64,000 nt of DNA. Origin: Beijerinckiaceae bacterium (GTDB lineage: Bacteria; Pseudomonadota; Alphaproteobacteria; Rhizobiales; Beijerinckiaceae). A program made the position numbers and the translations under genes. The stretch lies in NCBI GenBank assembly GCA_024304885.1, contig JALJOM010000003.1, positions 1,150,110 through 1,214,109 on the forward strand, written 5' to 3'. The notes under the pieces are model-generated. The model was not told the DNA's origin. It saw only the letters and a list, made by a program, of their open reading frames with translations, and did not search any database. Positions 45,736 through 54,508 of this stretch are shown here, piece by piece. Position 1 is the stretch's first letter, and every line of letters starts with the position of its first letter.

Positions 45736-46779
45736 ATGGAGCGACGCAAGCTCGGAGATACCGACCTTCTCGTCTCGGCCCTCTGCCTCGGGACCATGAC
45801 CTGGGGCGAGCAGAACACGGAGACGCAAGGCCATGCGCAGCTCGACTATGCGCTCGACCGCGGCATCAATTTCCTCGACACGGCGGAAATCTACTCCGTC
45901 CCGCCGCGCCCGGAGACGGCAGGCTCGACCGAGCGGATCATCGGCTCCTGGCTCGACGCGCGCAAATGCCGAGACAAGGTCGTCATCGCGACCAAGGTCG
46001 CGGGCCGCGGTCAGGCGACCTGGCTGCGCGGAGCGCCGACCGAGCTCGACCGCAAGAACATCACTGCGGCCGTCGAAGGGTCGCTGACGCGCCTGCGGAC
46101 GGACTATATCGATCTCTACCAGCTGCATTGGCCGGATCGGCCCTTGAACCTCTTCGCCGAGCAGACCACGACCTTTCGCGATCTGCCGAAAGGCCCGGAA
46201 AACCCGATCGAGGAGACGCTCGCCGTCCTCGACGATCTCGTGAAGGCGGGAAAGATCCGCCATGTGGGGCTCTCGAACGAGACCGCCTGGGGAACCATGC
46301 GCTTCGTCCAGGCGGCGGAAGCCGGCAAGGGGCCGCGCGTGGTCTCGATCCAGAACGCCTACAACCTCCTCAATCGCACCTTCGAGATGGGCCTCGCCGA
46401 GATCGCGCTGCGCGAGAAGGTCGGGCTTCTCGCCTATTCGCCGCTGGCTCAGGGCTATCTCACCGGCAAGTACCAGGGCGGCGCGCGGCCTCCAGGGGCA
46501 CGCACCACGCTGTTCAAGCGCGGCCAGCGCTACGAGAAGCCGAATGTCGAGAACGTGATCGACCAATATCTCGCTCTGGCGAAGGAGTTCGGCCTCGATC
46601 CGGCGCAGATGGCGCTCGCCTTCGTCACCTCGCGGCCCTTCGTGACATCCAACATCATCGGCGCGACGACGACGGAGCAATTGAAGACCGACGTGGATTC
46701 GATCGATGTGGTGATCCCGCCCGACCTCGAGAAGCGGATCGACGCCATTCATCAGGTGAGCGGCAACCCCGCGCCGTGA
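45736..46779 (+). CDS. tas: NADP(H)-dependent aldo/keto reductase (Tas-like)
   Basis: A 347-residue AKR with an (alpha/beta)8 barrel. The catalytic tetrad is visible as Asp in FLDTAEIY with the Tyr three residues on, Lys in IATKVAG, and His in YQLHWPDR. SNETAWGTMRF and YSPLAQGYLTGKY are typical of the Tas/YajO group. It reduces aldehydes or ketones with NADPH; substrate unknown. The divergent small gene shares the 135-base intergenic region. Confidence 0.93.
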   Translation: MERRKLGDTDLLVSALCLGTMTWGEQNTETQGHAQLDYALDRGINFLDTAEIYSVPPRPETAGSTERIIGSWLDARKCRDKVVIATKVAGRGQATWLRGAPTELDRKNITAAVEGSLTRLRTDYIDLYQLHWPDRPLNLFAEQTTTFRDLPKGPENPIEETLAVLDDLVKAGKIRHVGLSNETAWGTMRFVQAAEAGKGPRVVSIQNAYNLLNRTFEMGLAEIALREKVGLLAYSPLAQGYLTGKYQGGARPPGARTTLFKRGQRYEKPNVENVIDQYLALAKEFGLDPAQMALAFVTSRPFVTSNIIGATTTEQLKTDVDSIDVVIPPDLEKRIDAIHQVSGNPAP

Positions 46780-46814
46780 GTGATACCTCCCTATAGGGGA
46801 GGTCGGCGATCGAG

Positions 46815-46915
46815 GAGCATTTACCAGCGAAGTGGATACCGGTTCGCATTTCGCTGGCGATGTTTCGCAACAGCGACATCGCGATGCGAAAATGCGACCA
46901 AACAAGAGAATTGCC
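46815..46915 (+). repeat. Dispersed palindromic intergenic repeat, copy with insertion
   Basis: GAGCATTTACCAGCGAAGTG, GATACCGGTTCGCATTTCGC, then an inner hairpin (TCGCTGGCGATG and CATCGCGATGCGAA) and a GCGACCAAACAAGAG tail. Shares the inner hairpin with the 19665 copy. Module B is absent. Downstream of the tas-like gene, upstream of the hicA remnant. Confidence 0.75.
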
Positions 46916-47023
46916 GGGTGGGCCCGCCATCACCGCGGCTTTGGGTTGTGAACGCAATTGCCTATCGCGTGAATGCGTACATTATAGTGTGTACCAATCG
47001 GAACGTGCATACCAACGTTCGAG

Positions 47024-47203
47024 ACGAAAACCCGCAAGATCATCGCTCGGCTCGAGCGGGAGGGTCGGGTCGATATCGGTGGCGGCAAGCACGACCGATT
47101 CCTTCATCCGGTTCGGCCGTAGGTCATGATCACGGTTCCACGGCACTAGGAGCCGACGCCCGGAACGGCGCGGTCGATCGCCAGAGCGGCCGAACGGATC
47201 TAG
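47024..47203 (+). pseudogene. hicA: HicA toxin remnant: start codon lost, two in-frame amber codons
   Basis: The 60-codon frame reads TKTRKIIARLEREGRVDIGG, then GKHDRFLHPVRP, TAG (47120-47122), VMITVPRH, TAG (47147-47149), EPTPGTARSIARAAERI and a terminal TAG. This matches the HicA mRNA-interferase from start to end, including the catalytic His region (GGKHDRF). The start reads ACG where ATG is expected. Two nonsense codons and a lost start mean no toxin can be made. The hicB antitoxin 10 bases downstream is intact. Confidence 0.75.
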
Positions 47204-47213
47204 GAGCGCGGCG

Positions 47214-47612
47214 ATGCACTACGTAGGCATTCTCGGCGGTGCAGGCGAACTTAGGGGCGTGCGGATCCCCGACCTGCCTGGGTGCGTCGGTGCCGGATCG
47301 ACACCGGCGGAAGCGCTCGCGGGCGCCACGAGGGCGGTAGGGGACGTGATCCCACACAAGGGCGGCGGCGCCGGCTTCGAAATACCCAGAGCGCGCTCTG
47401 TCGCCGAGATCGTCGCGACGGAAGAGATTGAAGGTGGCGAAGCCGCGGTCCTGATCCCTCTCCTGCTCGATTCCGGCCGCACCGTGCGCGCGAACGTCAC
47501 CTTCGATGCCGGCCTGCTCGCGGCGATCGACGAGGCCGCGCAGCAACGCGGCCTGACCCGATCGGCCTTTCTCGCGAGCGCCGCGCGGGAAAAGATCGAG
47601 GCGCAGAGCTAG
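47214..47612 (+). CDS. hicB: HicB family antitoxin
   Basis: A 132-residue protein: N-terminal HicB domain (MHYVGILGGAGELRGVRIPD, LPGCVGAGSTPAEALAGA) and a C-terminal ribbon-helix-helix DNA-binding part (VTFDAGLLAAIDEAAQQRGL, TRSAFLASAAREKI). It would bind HicA and repress its own operon. TAGGAG lies just before the ATG, overlapping the hicA stop. Because hicA is dead, this is an antitoxin without its toxin, possibly kept as a repressor or as protection. Confidence 0.85.
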   Translation: MHYVGILGGAGELRGVRIPDLPGCVGAGSTPAEALAGATRAVGDVIPHKGGGAGFEIPRARSVAEIVATEEIEGGEAAVLIPLLLDSGRTVRANVTFDAGLLAAIDEAAQQRGLTRSAFLASAAREKIEAQS

Positions 47613-47614
47613 GC

Positions 47615-47752
47615 GTGCTCTCGAGGGCCGCGCCGGTCTTCGAGCCGACAAGGTCGGAGAAGGTGCTCGCTATCCTGAACGTCTCGGGGCGCCAGAGAAC
47701 TGTCGAAGAGATGGATGCTGGTGTCCTGGCCGAGGCGAGGCGCCGGCATGGT
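47615..47752 (+). pseudogene. VapB-type antitoxin, C-terminal remnant
   Basis: Frame from 47615 contains VLAILNVSGRQRTVEEMDAG and VLAEARRRHGRD, the tail of AbrB-type VapB antitoxins that directly precedes vapC and overlaps its start. The AbrB DNA-binding half is missing, and no stop follows in frame before it runs out of register. The overlap with the vapC ATG at 47748 supports the identification. Confidence 0.5.
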
Positions 47753-48135
47753 CGTGATCGAGACGAACGTCCTGGTTCGCTTCCTCACGGCGGACCATCC
47801 CGATCAATCGCCGAAGGCCAAGGCGCTGACCCACGCCGAGGACGTGCTCGTCTGCACCCATGTCTTGCTCGAAACCGAGTGGGTGCTCCGAAGCGTCTAC
47901 GGGTTCTGCTCCGTCGAGGCCGCAAATGCGCTCACCGCCCTTTTATGGATTGCCCCGCGTGACCCTGGAAGATGCGGCCCAGGCGTCCGAGGCGCTCGAC
48001 TGGACGCTGTGCGGAATGGATTTCGCCGACGCCCTTCATCTTTCGAAGGCGAGAGGCTGTGATGCTTTCGTGAGCTTCGATCGCCGGCTGGCCAGGGGAG
48101 CGAGGAAGCTCTGCGACATCGAGGTCCGGACGCTG
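47748..48135 (+). pseudogene. VapC PIN toxin, frameshifted and read into pccB frame
   Basis: Starts MVVIETNVLVRFLTADHPDQ (first catalytic acidic residue shown as Glu, not the usual Asp), continues [20 protein letters not shown] to ALTALL near 47940. There a base is missing in TTTT and the match resumes one frame over: [49 protein letters not shown]. No stop codon follows; the frame continues into pccB. The toxin is therefore broken, and its second half forms an in-frame leader to pccB. Confidence 0.75.
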
Positions 48136-48171
48136 TATGGTCCCGACAAGCTACCAGCCGGGTCGTTTGCC

Positions 48172-49704
48172 ATGAAGCGCATCCTCGACGAGCTTTCGGC
48201 ACGCCGCTCGCGCGCCCGCGGTGGGGGCGGCGAGCACAGGATCGCGCTGCAGCACAAGCGCGGCAAGCTCACCGCGCGCGAGCGGATCGAGCTTCTGTTC
48301 GATCACGGGTCCTTCGAGGAGCTCGACATGTTCGTCGAGCACCGTGCGACCGAGTTCGGCATGGACAGGACCCACGTTCCCGGCGACGGCGTCGTCACCG
48401 GCTGGGGCACGGTGAACGGGCGCGCGGTCTTCGCCTTCGCCAAGGATTTCACCGTGTTCGGCGGCTCGCTCTCCGAGGCGCATGCGGGCAAGATCATGAA
48501 GATCCAGGACATGGCGCTGAAATATCGGGCGCCGATCGTCGGGCTCTACGATTCGGGCGGTGCACGCATCCAGGAGGGCGTCGCGGCGCTCGGCGGCTAT
48601 GCCGAGGTGTTCCAGCGCAACGTGCTGGCGTCGGGCGTCGTCCCGCAGCTTTCCGTCATCATGGGGCCTTGCGCGGGCGGCGACGTCTATTCGCCCGCCA
48701 TGACCGACTTCGTCTTCATGGTGGAGGACACGAGCTACATGTTCGTGACCGGCCCCGACGTAGTGAAGACCGTCACCAACGAGAGCGTGAGCGCAGAGGA
48801 GCTCGGCGGCGCGCCGGTCCATACGATGACGAGCGGGGTCGCCGACGGGTCCTATGCCAACGACGTCGAGGCGCTTCTGCAGGTGCGTAGGCTGCTCGAT
48901 TTCCTGCCCTCGTCCAGTGGCGACGCTCTCCCGGAATGGCCGAGCTTCGACGATGCCGAAAGGCCGATCCCGTCCCTCGACACCCTGGTGCCGGATCACC
49001 CGGCCAAGGCCTATGACATCAAGGAGCTGATCGAGAAGATCGTGGACGAGGGCGATTTTCTCGAGGTGAAGGAGGCCCATGCGCGCAATATCGTGACGGG
49101 CTTCGCGCGTATCGAGGGCCGCCCGGTCGGCATCGTCGCGAACCAGCCGCTCGTGCTGGCGGGCGTCCTCGACAAGGACGCCTCCTGCAAGGCGGCGCGC
49201 TTCGTGCGCTTCTGCGATTGCTTCGATATCCCGCTCGTGACCTTCGTCGATGTGCCGGGTTTCCTTCCCGGAACTGCGCAGGAATCCGGCGGGCTCATCA
49301 AGCATGGTGCAAAGCTGCTCTTCGCCTATGCGGAGGCGACGGTGCCTAAGGTCACAATCATCACTCGCAAGGCCTATGGCGGCGCCTATGACGTGATGGC
49401 CTCGAAGCATCTGCGCGGCGACATCAACCTCGCCTGGCCGTCCGCCGAGATCGCGGTCATGGGCGCGAAGGGCGCCGTCGAGATCATCTTCCGGCAGGAT
49501 ATGGGCGACCCGGCGAAGATCGCCGCGCGCACAAAGGAATACGAGGCGCGGTTCCTCTCCCCCTTCGTCGCGGCCGAGCGGGGCTATATCGACGACGTGA
49601 TCTTTCCGCACGCGACCCGCAGGCGTGTGGCAAGGGCGCTCGCGATGTTGCGTGGTAAGCGCCTCGCGAACCCGCGGAAGAAGCACGACAATATCCCGCT
49701 GTAG
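48172..49704 (+). CDS. pccB: Propionyl-CoA carboxylase beta subunit
   Basis: A 510-residue carboxyltransferase that moves CO2 from biotin to propionyl-CoA (or acetyl-CoA), giving methylmalonyl-CoA. Two crotonase-like halves: [20 protein letters not shown] at the start, [37 protein letters not shown], and in the second half [14 protein letters not shown] and [13 protein letters not shown]. The start at 48172 matches the family; an in-frame upstream extension is the vapC remnant. Its partner pccA lies about 1.1 kb downstream, unusually far, with a dead Uma2 gene and a His-rich gene between them. Confidence 0.96.
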   Translation: MKRILDELSARRSRARGGGGEHRIALQHKRGKLTARERIELLFDHGSFEELDMFVEHRATEFGMDRTHVPGDGVVTGWGTVNGRAVFAFAKDFTVFGGSLSEAHAGKIMKIQDMALKYRAPIVGLYDSGGARIQEGVAALGGYAEVFQRNVLASGVVPQLSVIMGPCAGGDVYSPAMTDFVFMVEDTSYMFVTGPDVVKTVTNESVSAEELGGAPVHTMTSGVADGSYANDVEALLQVRRLLDFLPSSSGDALPEWPSFDDAERPIPSLDTLVPDHPAKAYDIKELIEKIVDEGDFLEVKEAHARNIVTGFARIEGRPVGIVANQPLVLAGVLDKDASCKAARFVRFCDCFDIPLVTFVDVPGFLPGTAQESGGLIKHGAKLLFAYAEATVPKVTIITRKAYGGAYDVMASKHLRGDINLAWPSAEIAVMGAKGAVEIIFRQDMGDPAKIAARTKEYEARFLSPFVAAERGYIDDVIFPHATRRRVARALAMLRGKRLANPRKKHDNIPL

Positions 49705-49752
49705 CAGCGCCGCGGCCTGACGCCGCGCCATGTTCCGTGCTAGGATCGCTAC

Positions 49753-50335
49753 ATGAGCACGGCCCTGAAGATCCCGGTCCGCATGACCGTCGCGGAATTC
49801 CTCGCCTGGGATGCGCCCGGTCCCCAGCTCTGGCAGCTCGTCGATGGCGAGCCCCAGGCCATGGCGCCCGCGAGTGTCACCCATGGCGCGATCCAAGCCG
49901 AGCTCGGCCGGCTGATCGCAAATCATCTCGAGGAGCGCGGGCTCCCTTGCCGGGTCGTCACGACGCCCGGCGTGATCCCGCGCGTCCAGGCGGAGATCAA
50001 TTTTCGGATTCCCGATGTCGCCGTGACCTGCGCGAGCTATGCGAGCGAGGACGCCGCGCTGACCACACCCGTGCTCGTGGTCGAGATCCTCTCGCCGAAC
50101 AACCAGGCCGAGACCTGGGCCAATGTCTGGACCTATACGAGCATCCCGAGCGTGCGCGAGATCCTCGTCCTCAGGACCGCGATCATCGGCGCCGATCTCT
50201 TGCGCAGGAACACAGGACGGGTCCTGGCCGGAGAAGCCTCTGGTGATCCGCGACGGCGACGTGACGCTCGAGAGCATCGGCTTCACCTTTGCCCTCGCCG
50301 CCGCCTATCGAACGACGCGACACGCGCCGAGATAG
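49753..50335 (+). pseudogene. Uma2 family nuclease-like gene, frameshifted
   Basis: Begins MSTALKIPVRMTVAEFLAWD, then PQLWQLVDGEPQAMAPASVT, HGAIQAELGRLIANHL, FRIPDVAVTCASY and VLVVEILSPNNQAETW, the PD-(D/E)XK-like Uma2 core with Asp and Glu in place. Near 50206, after ADLLRR, the match shifts one frame and ends QDGSWPEKPLVIRDGD ... ALAAAYRTTRHA with a stop at 50335. Uma2 proteins are of restriction-like fold but unproven function. The frameshift removes only the C-terminal ~45 residues, so partial folding is possible. Confidence 0.75.
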
Positions 50336-50408
50336 ACTCTTGCCGAGCGTCGTATCGAGCGATGGTCGCGCCCCGGCGCCGGCGTTTCAGCTCGAAGGGA
50401 GGAATGCA

Positions 50409-50747
50409 ATGGCAGCTTGCACCGAGACGCAGCATACCGACCATCCTCATCGGCACGGCCCGAGCTGCGGGCATATTGCGATCCGCCACGACGGCCACGT
50501 CGATTATCTCCACGACGGCCACCTTCACCACATGCACGAGGATCATGTCGATGAGCATGCGGTCGCGGTAGACTCCACAAATCCCGTTGAATGTACCCCT
50601 GAAATCCACTGCTCGCACACGCATGGTCCCGGGTGCGGTCACGAGGGGATCCCACATGGCGACCACATCGATTACCTCGTCGACGGCCGGCTTCATCATC
50701 CACACGGCGACCATTGTGACGATCACGGGCCCGTGGAGCTGGCTTGA
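50409..50747 (+). CDS. Histidine-rich tandem-repeat protein, probable metal binder
   Basis: A 112-residue soluble protein built of two related halves: HGPSCGHIAIRHDGHVDYLH with DGHLHHMHEDHVDEH, and HGPGCGHEGIPHGDHIDYLV with DGRLHHPHGDHCDDH. Nearly a quarter of the residues are His, with Cys and Asp around them, which points to zinc or nickel/cobalt binding. Similar short proteins occur in Rhizobiales, sometimes labelled as zinc permease, but there is no membrane segment. AGGGAGGA precedes the ATG. It lies between pccB and pccA; a CDF metal exporter lies 2.8 kb away. Confidence 0.8.
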   Translation: MAACTETQHTDHPHRHGPSCGHIAIRHDGHVDYLHDGHLHHMHEDHVDEHAVAVDSTNPVECTPEIHCSHTHGPGCGHEGIPHGDHIDYLVDGRLHHPHGDHCDDHGPVELA

Positions 50748-50781
50748 CTGACCGGAACGCGATTCCCGCGGGCACGAGTCG

Positions 50782-52788
50782 ATGTTCCGAAAAGTCCTGA
50801 TCGCGAACCGGGCCGAAATCGCCGCCCGCATCATCGAGACCGCGCGGCGCTTGGGTGTCGCGACGGTCGCGGTCTATTCCGAGGCCGATGCGCGCGCGCC
50901 CTATGTCGAGATGGCGGACGAGGCCGTCCCCATCGGCCCGGCGTCCGCGGTAGAATCCTACCTTTCGGTCGAGAGGATCCTCGAAGCCTGCAAGGCCACG
51001 GGCGCCGACGCGGTTCATCCGGGCTATGGATTCCTCTCCGAGCGCGCCGACTTCTCCCGGGCGCTCGAGGCTGAGGGCATTACCTTCATCGGCCCGAACG
51101 CGACAGCGATCGACGCCATGGGCGACAAGATCCGCGCCAAGTCGCTCGCCGAGGCCGCAGGCGTCTCGGTCGTTCCGGGCCGGCTCGAAGCTCTCGCCGA
51201 TGCGCAGGAGGCGGTGAGGATCGCAGAGGCCATCGGCTATCCCGTGATGCTCAAGGCTTCCGCCGGCGGCGGGGGCAAAGGCATGCGCATCGCCGCCTCT
51301 CCGCGCGAGGTCGTGGACGGATTTGCCCGCGCCACATCCGAAGCGGCCAAGGCCTTCGGTGACGGCCGAATCTTCATCGAGAAATATATCGAGCACCCGC
51401 GCCACATCGAGATTCAGGTGCTCGGCGACAGATACGGGGCCCTCCTCCATCTCGGCGAGCGCGAATGCTCGATCCAGCGCCGCCACCAGAAGGTGATCGA
51501 GGAGGCTCCGTCCCCTTTCGTGGACGAGGCCATGCGCCACGAGATGGGGCGCCAGGCCCTCGCGCTCGCCCGTGCCGTCGAGTACGATTCGGCCGGCACG
51601 GTCGAGTTCATCGTCGCGCCCGACAAGAGCTTCTACTTCCTCGAGATGAATACGCGGCTCCAGGTCGAGCATCCGGTGACCGAGCTCGTCACGGGGATCG
51701 ACCTCGTCGAGCAGATGATCCGAAGCGCCGCCGGCGAGCGGCTCGCCTTCTCCCAAGCCGACGTCCATCTGAAAGGCGCCGCGATCGAATCCCGGATCTA
51801 TGCGGAGGACCCGACACGTGATTTCCTGCCCTCGATCGGCCGGCTCAGGACCTATACGCCCCCGCCCGAAGGCCACGAGGCCGGCGTAACGGTCAGGATC
51901 GACAGCGGCGTGCGCGAAGGAAGCGAGATCGCGATCTTCTACGATCCGTTGATCGCCAAGCTCGTCACCCACGCCGGCGATCGAGCCGGCGCCATCGCGG
52001 CGCAGGTGCAAGCGCTCGATGCTTTCGTGATCGACGGCATTCGCGCCAATACCGGCTTCCTCGCCGCCGTGATGCAGAACGCCCGCTGGCGCTCAGGCGA
52101 CCTCTCGACAGGCTTCATCGCGCAGGAATTTCCCCGTGGCTTCACCGAGCGCGTGCCGGAAGGGGAGACGGCACATCGGCTCGCGGCGGTTGCCGCCGCG
52201 GTCGATCATGTCGTCAACGAGCGCAAGCGCATGATCTCGGGGCAGATGCGCACGGCGCGGCCGGTCCGGTTCGAGCGCGATCGCGCGGTGATGCTGGGAG
52301 GTGCGCGGCTCGACATTCGGATCGAGGAGGGGGACGTCGGCCTCCTCGTCCGTTTCGAGGCGAGCGGTCACGCCCATCCCTGCCTGTCCGATTGGGCGCC
52401 CGGGCAAGCGCTCTGGACCGGGACGATCGACGGCGAGGAGTTCCACGTCAAGGTTCGCCCTATCCTCAACGGCTTCGAGCTGGCCCACCACGGCTTCAGG
52501 GTCGAGGCGAGGGTCTATACACGGCGCGAGGCTGCGCTCGCGGCGCTGATGCCGCACAAGACGCGCCCGAACGGCATGCGGCGGCTCCTCTGCCCCATGC
52601 CCGGCCTCGTCCGCGCGCTCCATGTCGCCGTCGGCCAGGAGGTGAAAGCGGGCGAGCCGCTTTGCACCGTCGAGGCCATGAAGATGGAGAACGTGCTTCA
52701 GGCCGAGGAGGACGGGGTCGTGCAGGCGATCCATGCGAAGATCGGCGAAACCGTTCCCGTCGATGCGGTGATCATGGTGTTCGCGTAG
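50782..52788 (+). CDS. pccA: Propionyl/acetyl-CoA carboxylase alpha subunit (biotin carboxylase + BCCP)
   Basis: A 668-residue protein. Biotin carboxylase domain (1-450): FRKVLIANRAEIAARIIETA, ATP-grasp loop KASAGGGGKGMRIA, EKYIEHPRHIEIQVLGD, and FLEMNTRLQVEHPVTE. A BT linker domain follows, then the C-terminal biotinyl domain with the biotin Lys in VEAMKMENVL. It carboxylates biotin with bicarbonate and ATP, then hands over to PccB. Product feeds methylmalonyl-CoA. It follows the His-rich gene by 34 bases. Confidence 0.97.
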   Translation: MFRKVLIANRAEIAARIIETARRLGVATVAVYSEADARAPYVEMADEAVPIGPASAVESYLSVERILEACKATGADAVHPGYGFLSERADFSRALEAEGITFIGPNATAIDAMGDKIRAKSLAEAAGVSVVPGRLEALADAQEAVRIAEAIGYPVMLKASAGGGGKGMRIAASPREVVDGFARATSEAAKAFGDGRIFIEKYIEHPRHIEIQVLGDRYGALLHLGERECSIQRRHQKVIEEAPSPFVDEAMRHEMGRQALALARAVEYDSAGTVEFIVAPDKSFYFLEMNTRLQVEHPVTELVTGIDLVEQMIRSAAGERLAFSQADVHLKGAAIESRIYAEDPTRDFLPSIGRLRTYTPPPEGHEAGVTVRIDSGVREGSEIAIFYDPLIAKLVTHAGDRAGAIAAQVQALDAFVIDGIRANTGFLAAVMQNARWRSGDLSTGFIAQEFPRGFTERVPEGETAHRLAAVAAAVDHVVNERKRMISGQMRTARPVRFERDRAVMLGGARLDIRIEEGDVGLLVRFEASGHAHPCLSDWAPGQALWTGTIDGEEFHVKVRPILNGFELAHHGFRVEARVYTRREAALAALMPHKTRPNGMRRLLCPMPGLVRALHVAVGQEVKAGEPLCTVEAMKMENVLQAEEDGVVQAIHAKIGETVPVDAVIMVFA

Positions 52789-52817
52789 CCTCGGCCCGAG
52801 CTCCGGCAGAGGGCCAC

Positions 52818-53381
52818 CTACATGAGGGACTTGAGGCTGAGCGCGACCGCGATCAGGGCGCCGCCTCTCACGATGAGGGCGATCCCGACGAAAAGACCGA
52901 TCGCGAAGAGGCCGGTGACGGGCCAGCCCGCAAGGAGCATCCCGCCGAGAATGGCGCTGATGAGCCCTTCGAGCACATAGAGTCCCTCTCCTCGAATGTG
53001 GGAGACCAAGGCGAAGGCGATGCCGAGAAGTCCCGTGACGATCAGGTAGAAGGAGAGGAAGAGGGTAACCGCTTCCGCGCTCGTCGCCGGGCGTGTCACC
53101 AGGATGAGGCCGGTGACGCCGAGCAGGATCGCCCACAGGAGATGGAGGAAGAAGCCGCTCCAGTTGCCGGCCAGCGAGAAGGTGAAGGTGAAGAGGACGA
53201 GGGCGGCGACGAGGAGCACGGTTCCTAGAAAGGTCATATAGACCAAGGTCGCGGTCCGGGCGCGCCAGACCGCCAGGACGCCGAGAAGCATCAAGCCGAC
53301 GCCGAGCGCCAGGACCCAGTACCAATTGGCGATGAGCGTGGGCGACGGTTGTGCGACAAAGACATCCAATTGTTGCGGCAT
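52818..53381 (-). CDS. HdeD-like acid-resistance membrane protein (DUF308)
   Basis: A 187-residue inner-membrane protein with six helices, arranged as three pairs. Signatures: WYWVLALGVGLMLLGVLAVW, LLWAILLGVTGLILV and AILGGMLLAGWP. HdeD proteins protect against acid at high cell density in enterobacteria; here the role is inferred. ATG at 53381 has GGGAGGA upstream and is preferred over 53501. Convergent with pccA. Confidence 0.88.
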   Translation of the reverse strand: MPQQLDVFVAQPSPTLIANWYWVLALGVGLMLLGVLAVWRARTATLVYMTFLGTVLLVAALVLFTFTFSLAGNWSGFFLHLLWAILLGVTGLILVTRPATSAEAVTLFLSFYLIVTGLLGIAFALVSHIRGEGLYVLEGLISAILGGMLLAGWPVTGLFAIGLFVGIALIVRGGALIAVALSLKSLM

Positions 53382-53504
53382 CTCGGATCCTCCCTGGCTC
53401 GTTCGGCCGCCGCCTCGTTGATAATCCGGTTCGTAGAAGCGACTCGCCGTCGAGACAGCATAATTCCGCAGGGGAGTTTCGCAAAATCCTGTGACGTCCA
53501 TTTT

Positions 53505-54464
53505 TCAAGGACGCTGCGCGGTGACCTCGATGGTGACATGGCACAGGCCCTCGATGTCGGCGAGACGCGTCTTGTAGCTCGCCGGAGGCTGCGGGATCTC
53601 CGTCACGACACTGATGACGGCGGCGGTGTGGCCGGGACCGAGCTGCCACAGGTGGAGATCGGTGACCGCGTCGCCTCGGGCCTCGAGCCTTTGCCGGACC
53701 TTTTCCGCGAGAGCACGGTCGGGCACGCAATCGAGCAGCACGGCAGCGGAATCGCGCAAGAGGCCGAATGACCACCAGAGGATGACGGCGACGCCGAGAA
53801 GGGCGACCGCCGGGTCGATATAGGTGAAGTCGAGCATTCGCGCCGCGACGAGCCCGACGATCGCCGTGACCGAGGTCGCGGCATCGGCGAGGACATGGAT
53901 ATAGGCGGCGCGCAGGTTGTTGTCGCGCGCGGCCCCGTGGCCATGGTCGTGAGCATGCCCCTGCTCGTGATCATGGCCCTCGTGGGAATGACCTGCGTGG
54001 CTGTGGGGACCTTCCTGGAGGATGAAGGCACTGACGAGATTGACCGCGAGCCCGACGACGGCGATGAGGAGCGCCTCGTCATAGGCGATGACCACCGGTC
54101 GGGTGAAGCGCAGGAGGCTCTCGTATCCGACGAGGAGCGCGATGAGGACGAGCACGATAGCGCTCGCGAAGGCCGCGAGGTCGCCGATCTTGCCCGTGCC
54201 GAAGGCGAAGCGGGAATCGTGCTCTAGCCGCCGCGCGAGCGAATAGGCTGCGGCAGAAATGCCGAGCGCGCCGGCATGGGTCGCCATGTGCCAGCCGTCG
54301 GCGACGAGCGCCATGGATCCCGTGATGGCGCCCCCGACGATCTCGGCGACCATCATCACCGAGGTCAAGGCGACGACGAGCAGCGTGCGCCGCGCATTGG
54401 CCTCGTGCCGCGAGCCGAGGAACGCATGGTCGTGGCCGAGGCCGTCGCTCGTATGGAGATGCAT
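53505..54464 (-). CDS. Cation diffusion facilitator, DmeF-like (Co/Ni export)
   Basis: A 319-residue CDF transporter: six helices with the metal site HxxxD in WHMATHAG and VLADAATS, plus a His-rich loop between helices 4 and 5 (SHAGHSHEGHDHEQGHAHDH) and a C-terminal cytosolic domain (VTDLHLWQLGPG). The GHDHAFLG-type N-terminus and loop match DmeF exporters of cobalt and nickel in Rhizobiales. No dmeR regulator is adjacent. The nearby His-rich protein may bind the same metals. Confidence 0.9.
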   Translation of the reverse strand: MHLHTSDGLGHDHAFLGSRHEANARRTLLVVALTSVMMVAEIVGGAITGSMALVADGWHMATHAGALGISAAAYSLARRLEHDSRFAFGTGKIGDLAAFASAIVLVLIALLVGYESLLRFTRPVVIAYDEALLIAVVGLAVNLVSAFILQEGPHSHAGHSHEGHDHEQGHAHDHGHGAARDNNLRAAYIHVLADAATSVTAIVGLVAARMLDFTYIDPAVALLGVAVILWWSFGLLRDSAAVLLDCVPDRALAEKVRQRLEARGDAVTDLHLWQLGPGHTAAVISVVTEIPQPPASYKTRLADIEGLCHVTIEVTAQRP

Positions 54465-54508
54465 CTCTTGTCAGCCCTGTGATCCGAGGTCGAGCACGAG
54501 ATAAGGCG

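Noticed and set aside
47024-47203. Idea that TAG is recoded as an amino acid in this genome (three in-frame TAGs seen in two genes)
   Set aside because: pyrD, ccdA and the epimerase-like gene all end with TAG at the normal family length, so TAG is an ordinary stop here.
47860-48171. PccB starting at 47860
   Set aside because: The added part is out-of-frame and in-frame vapC sequence; the PccB family begins at about 48172.
48151-50286. 711-codon minus-strand open frame
   Set aside because: Antisense to pccB and the Uma2 remnant.
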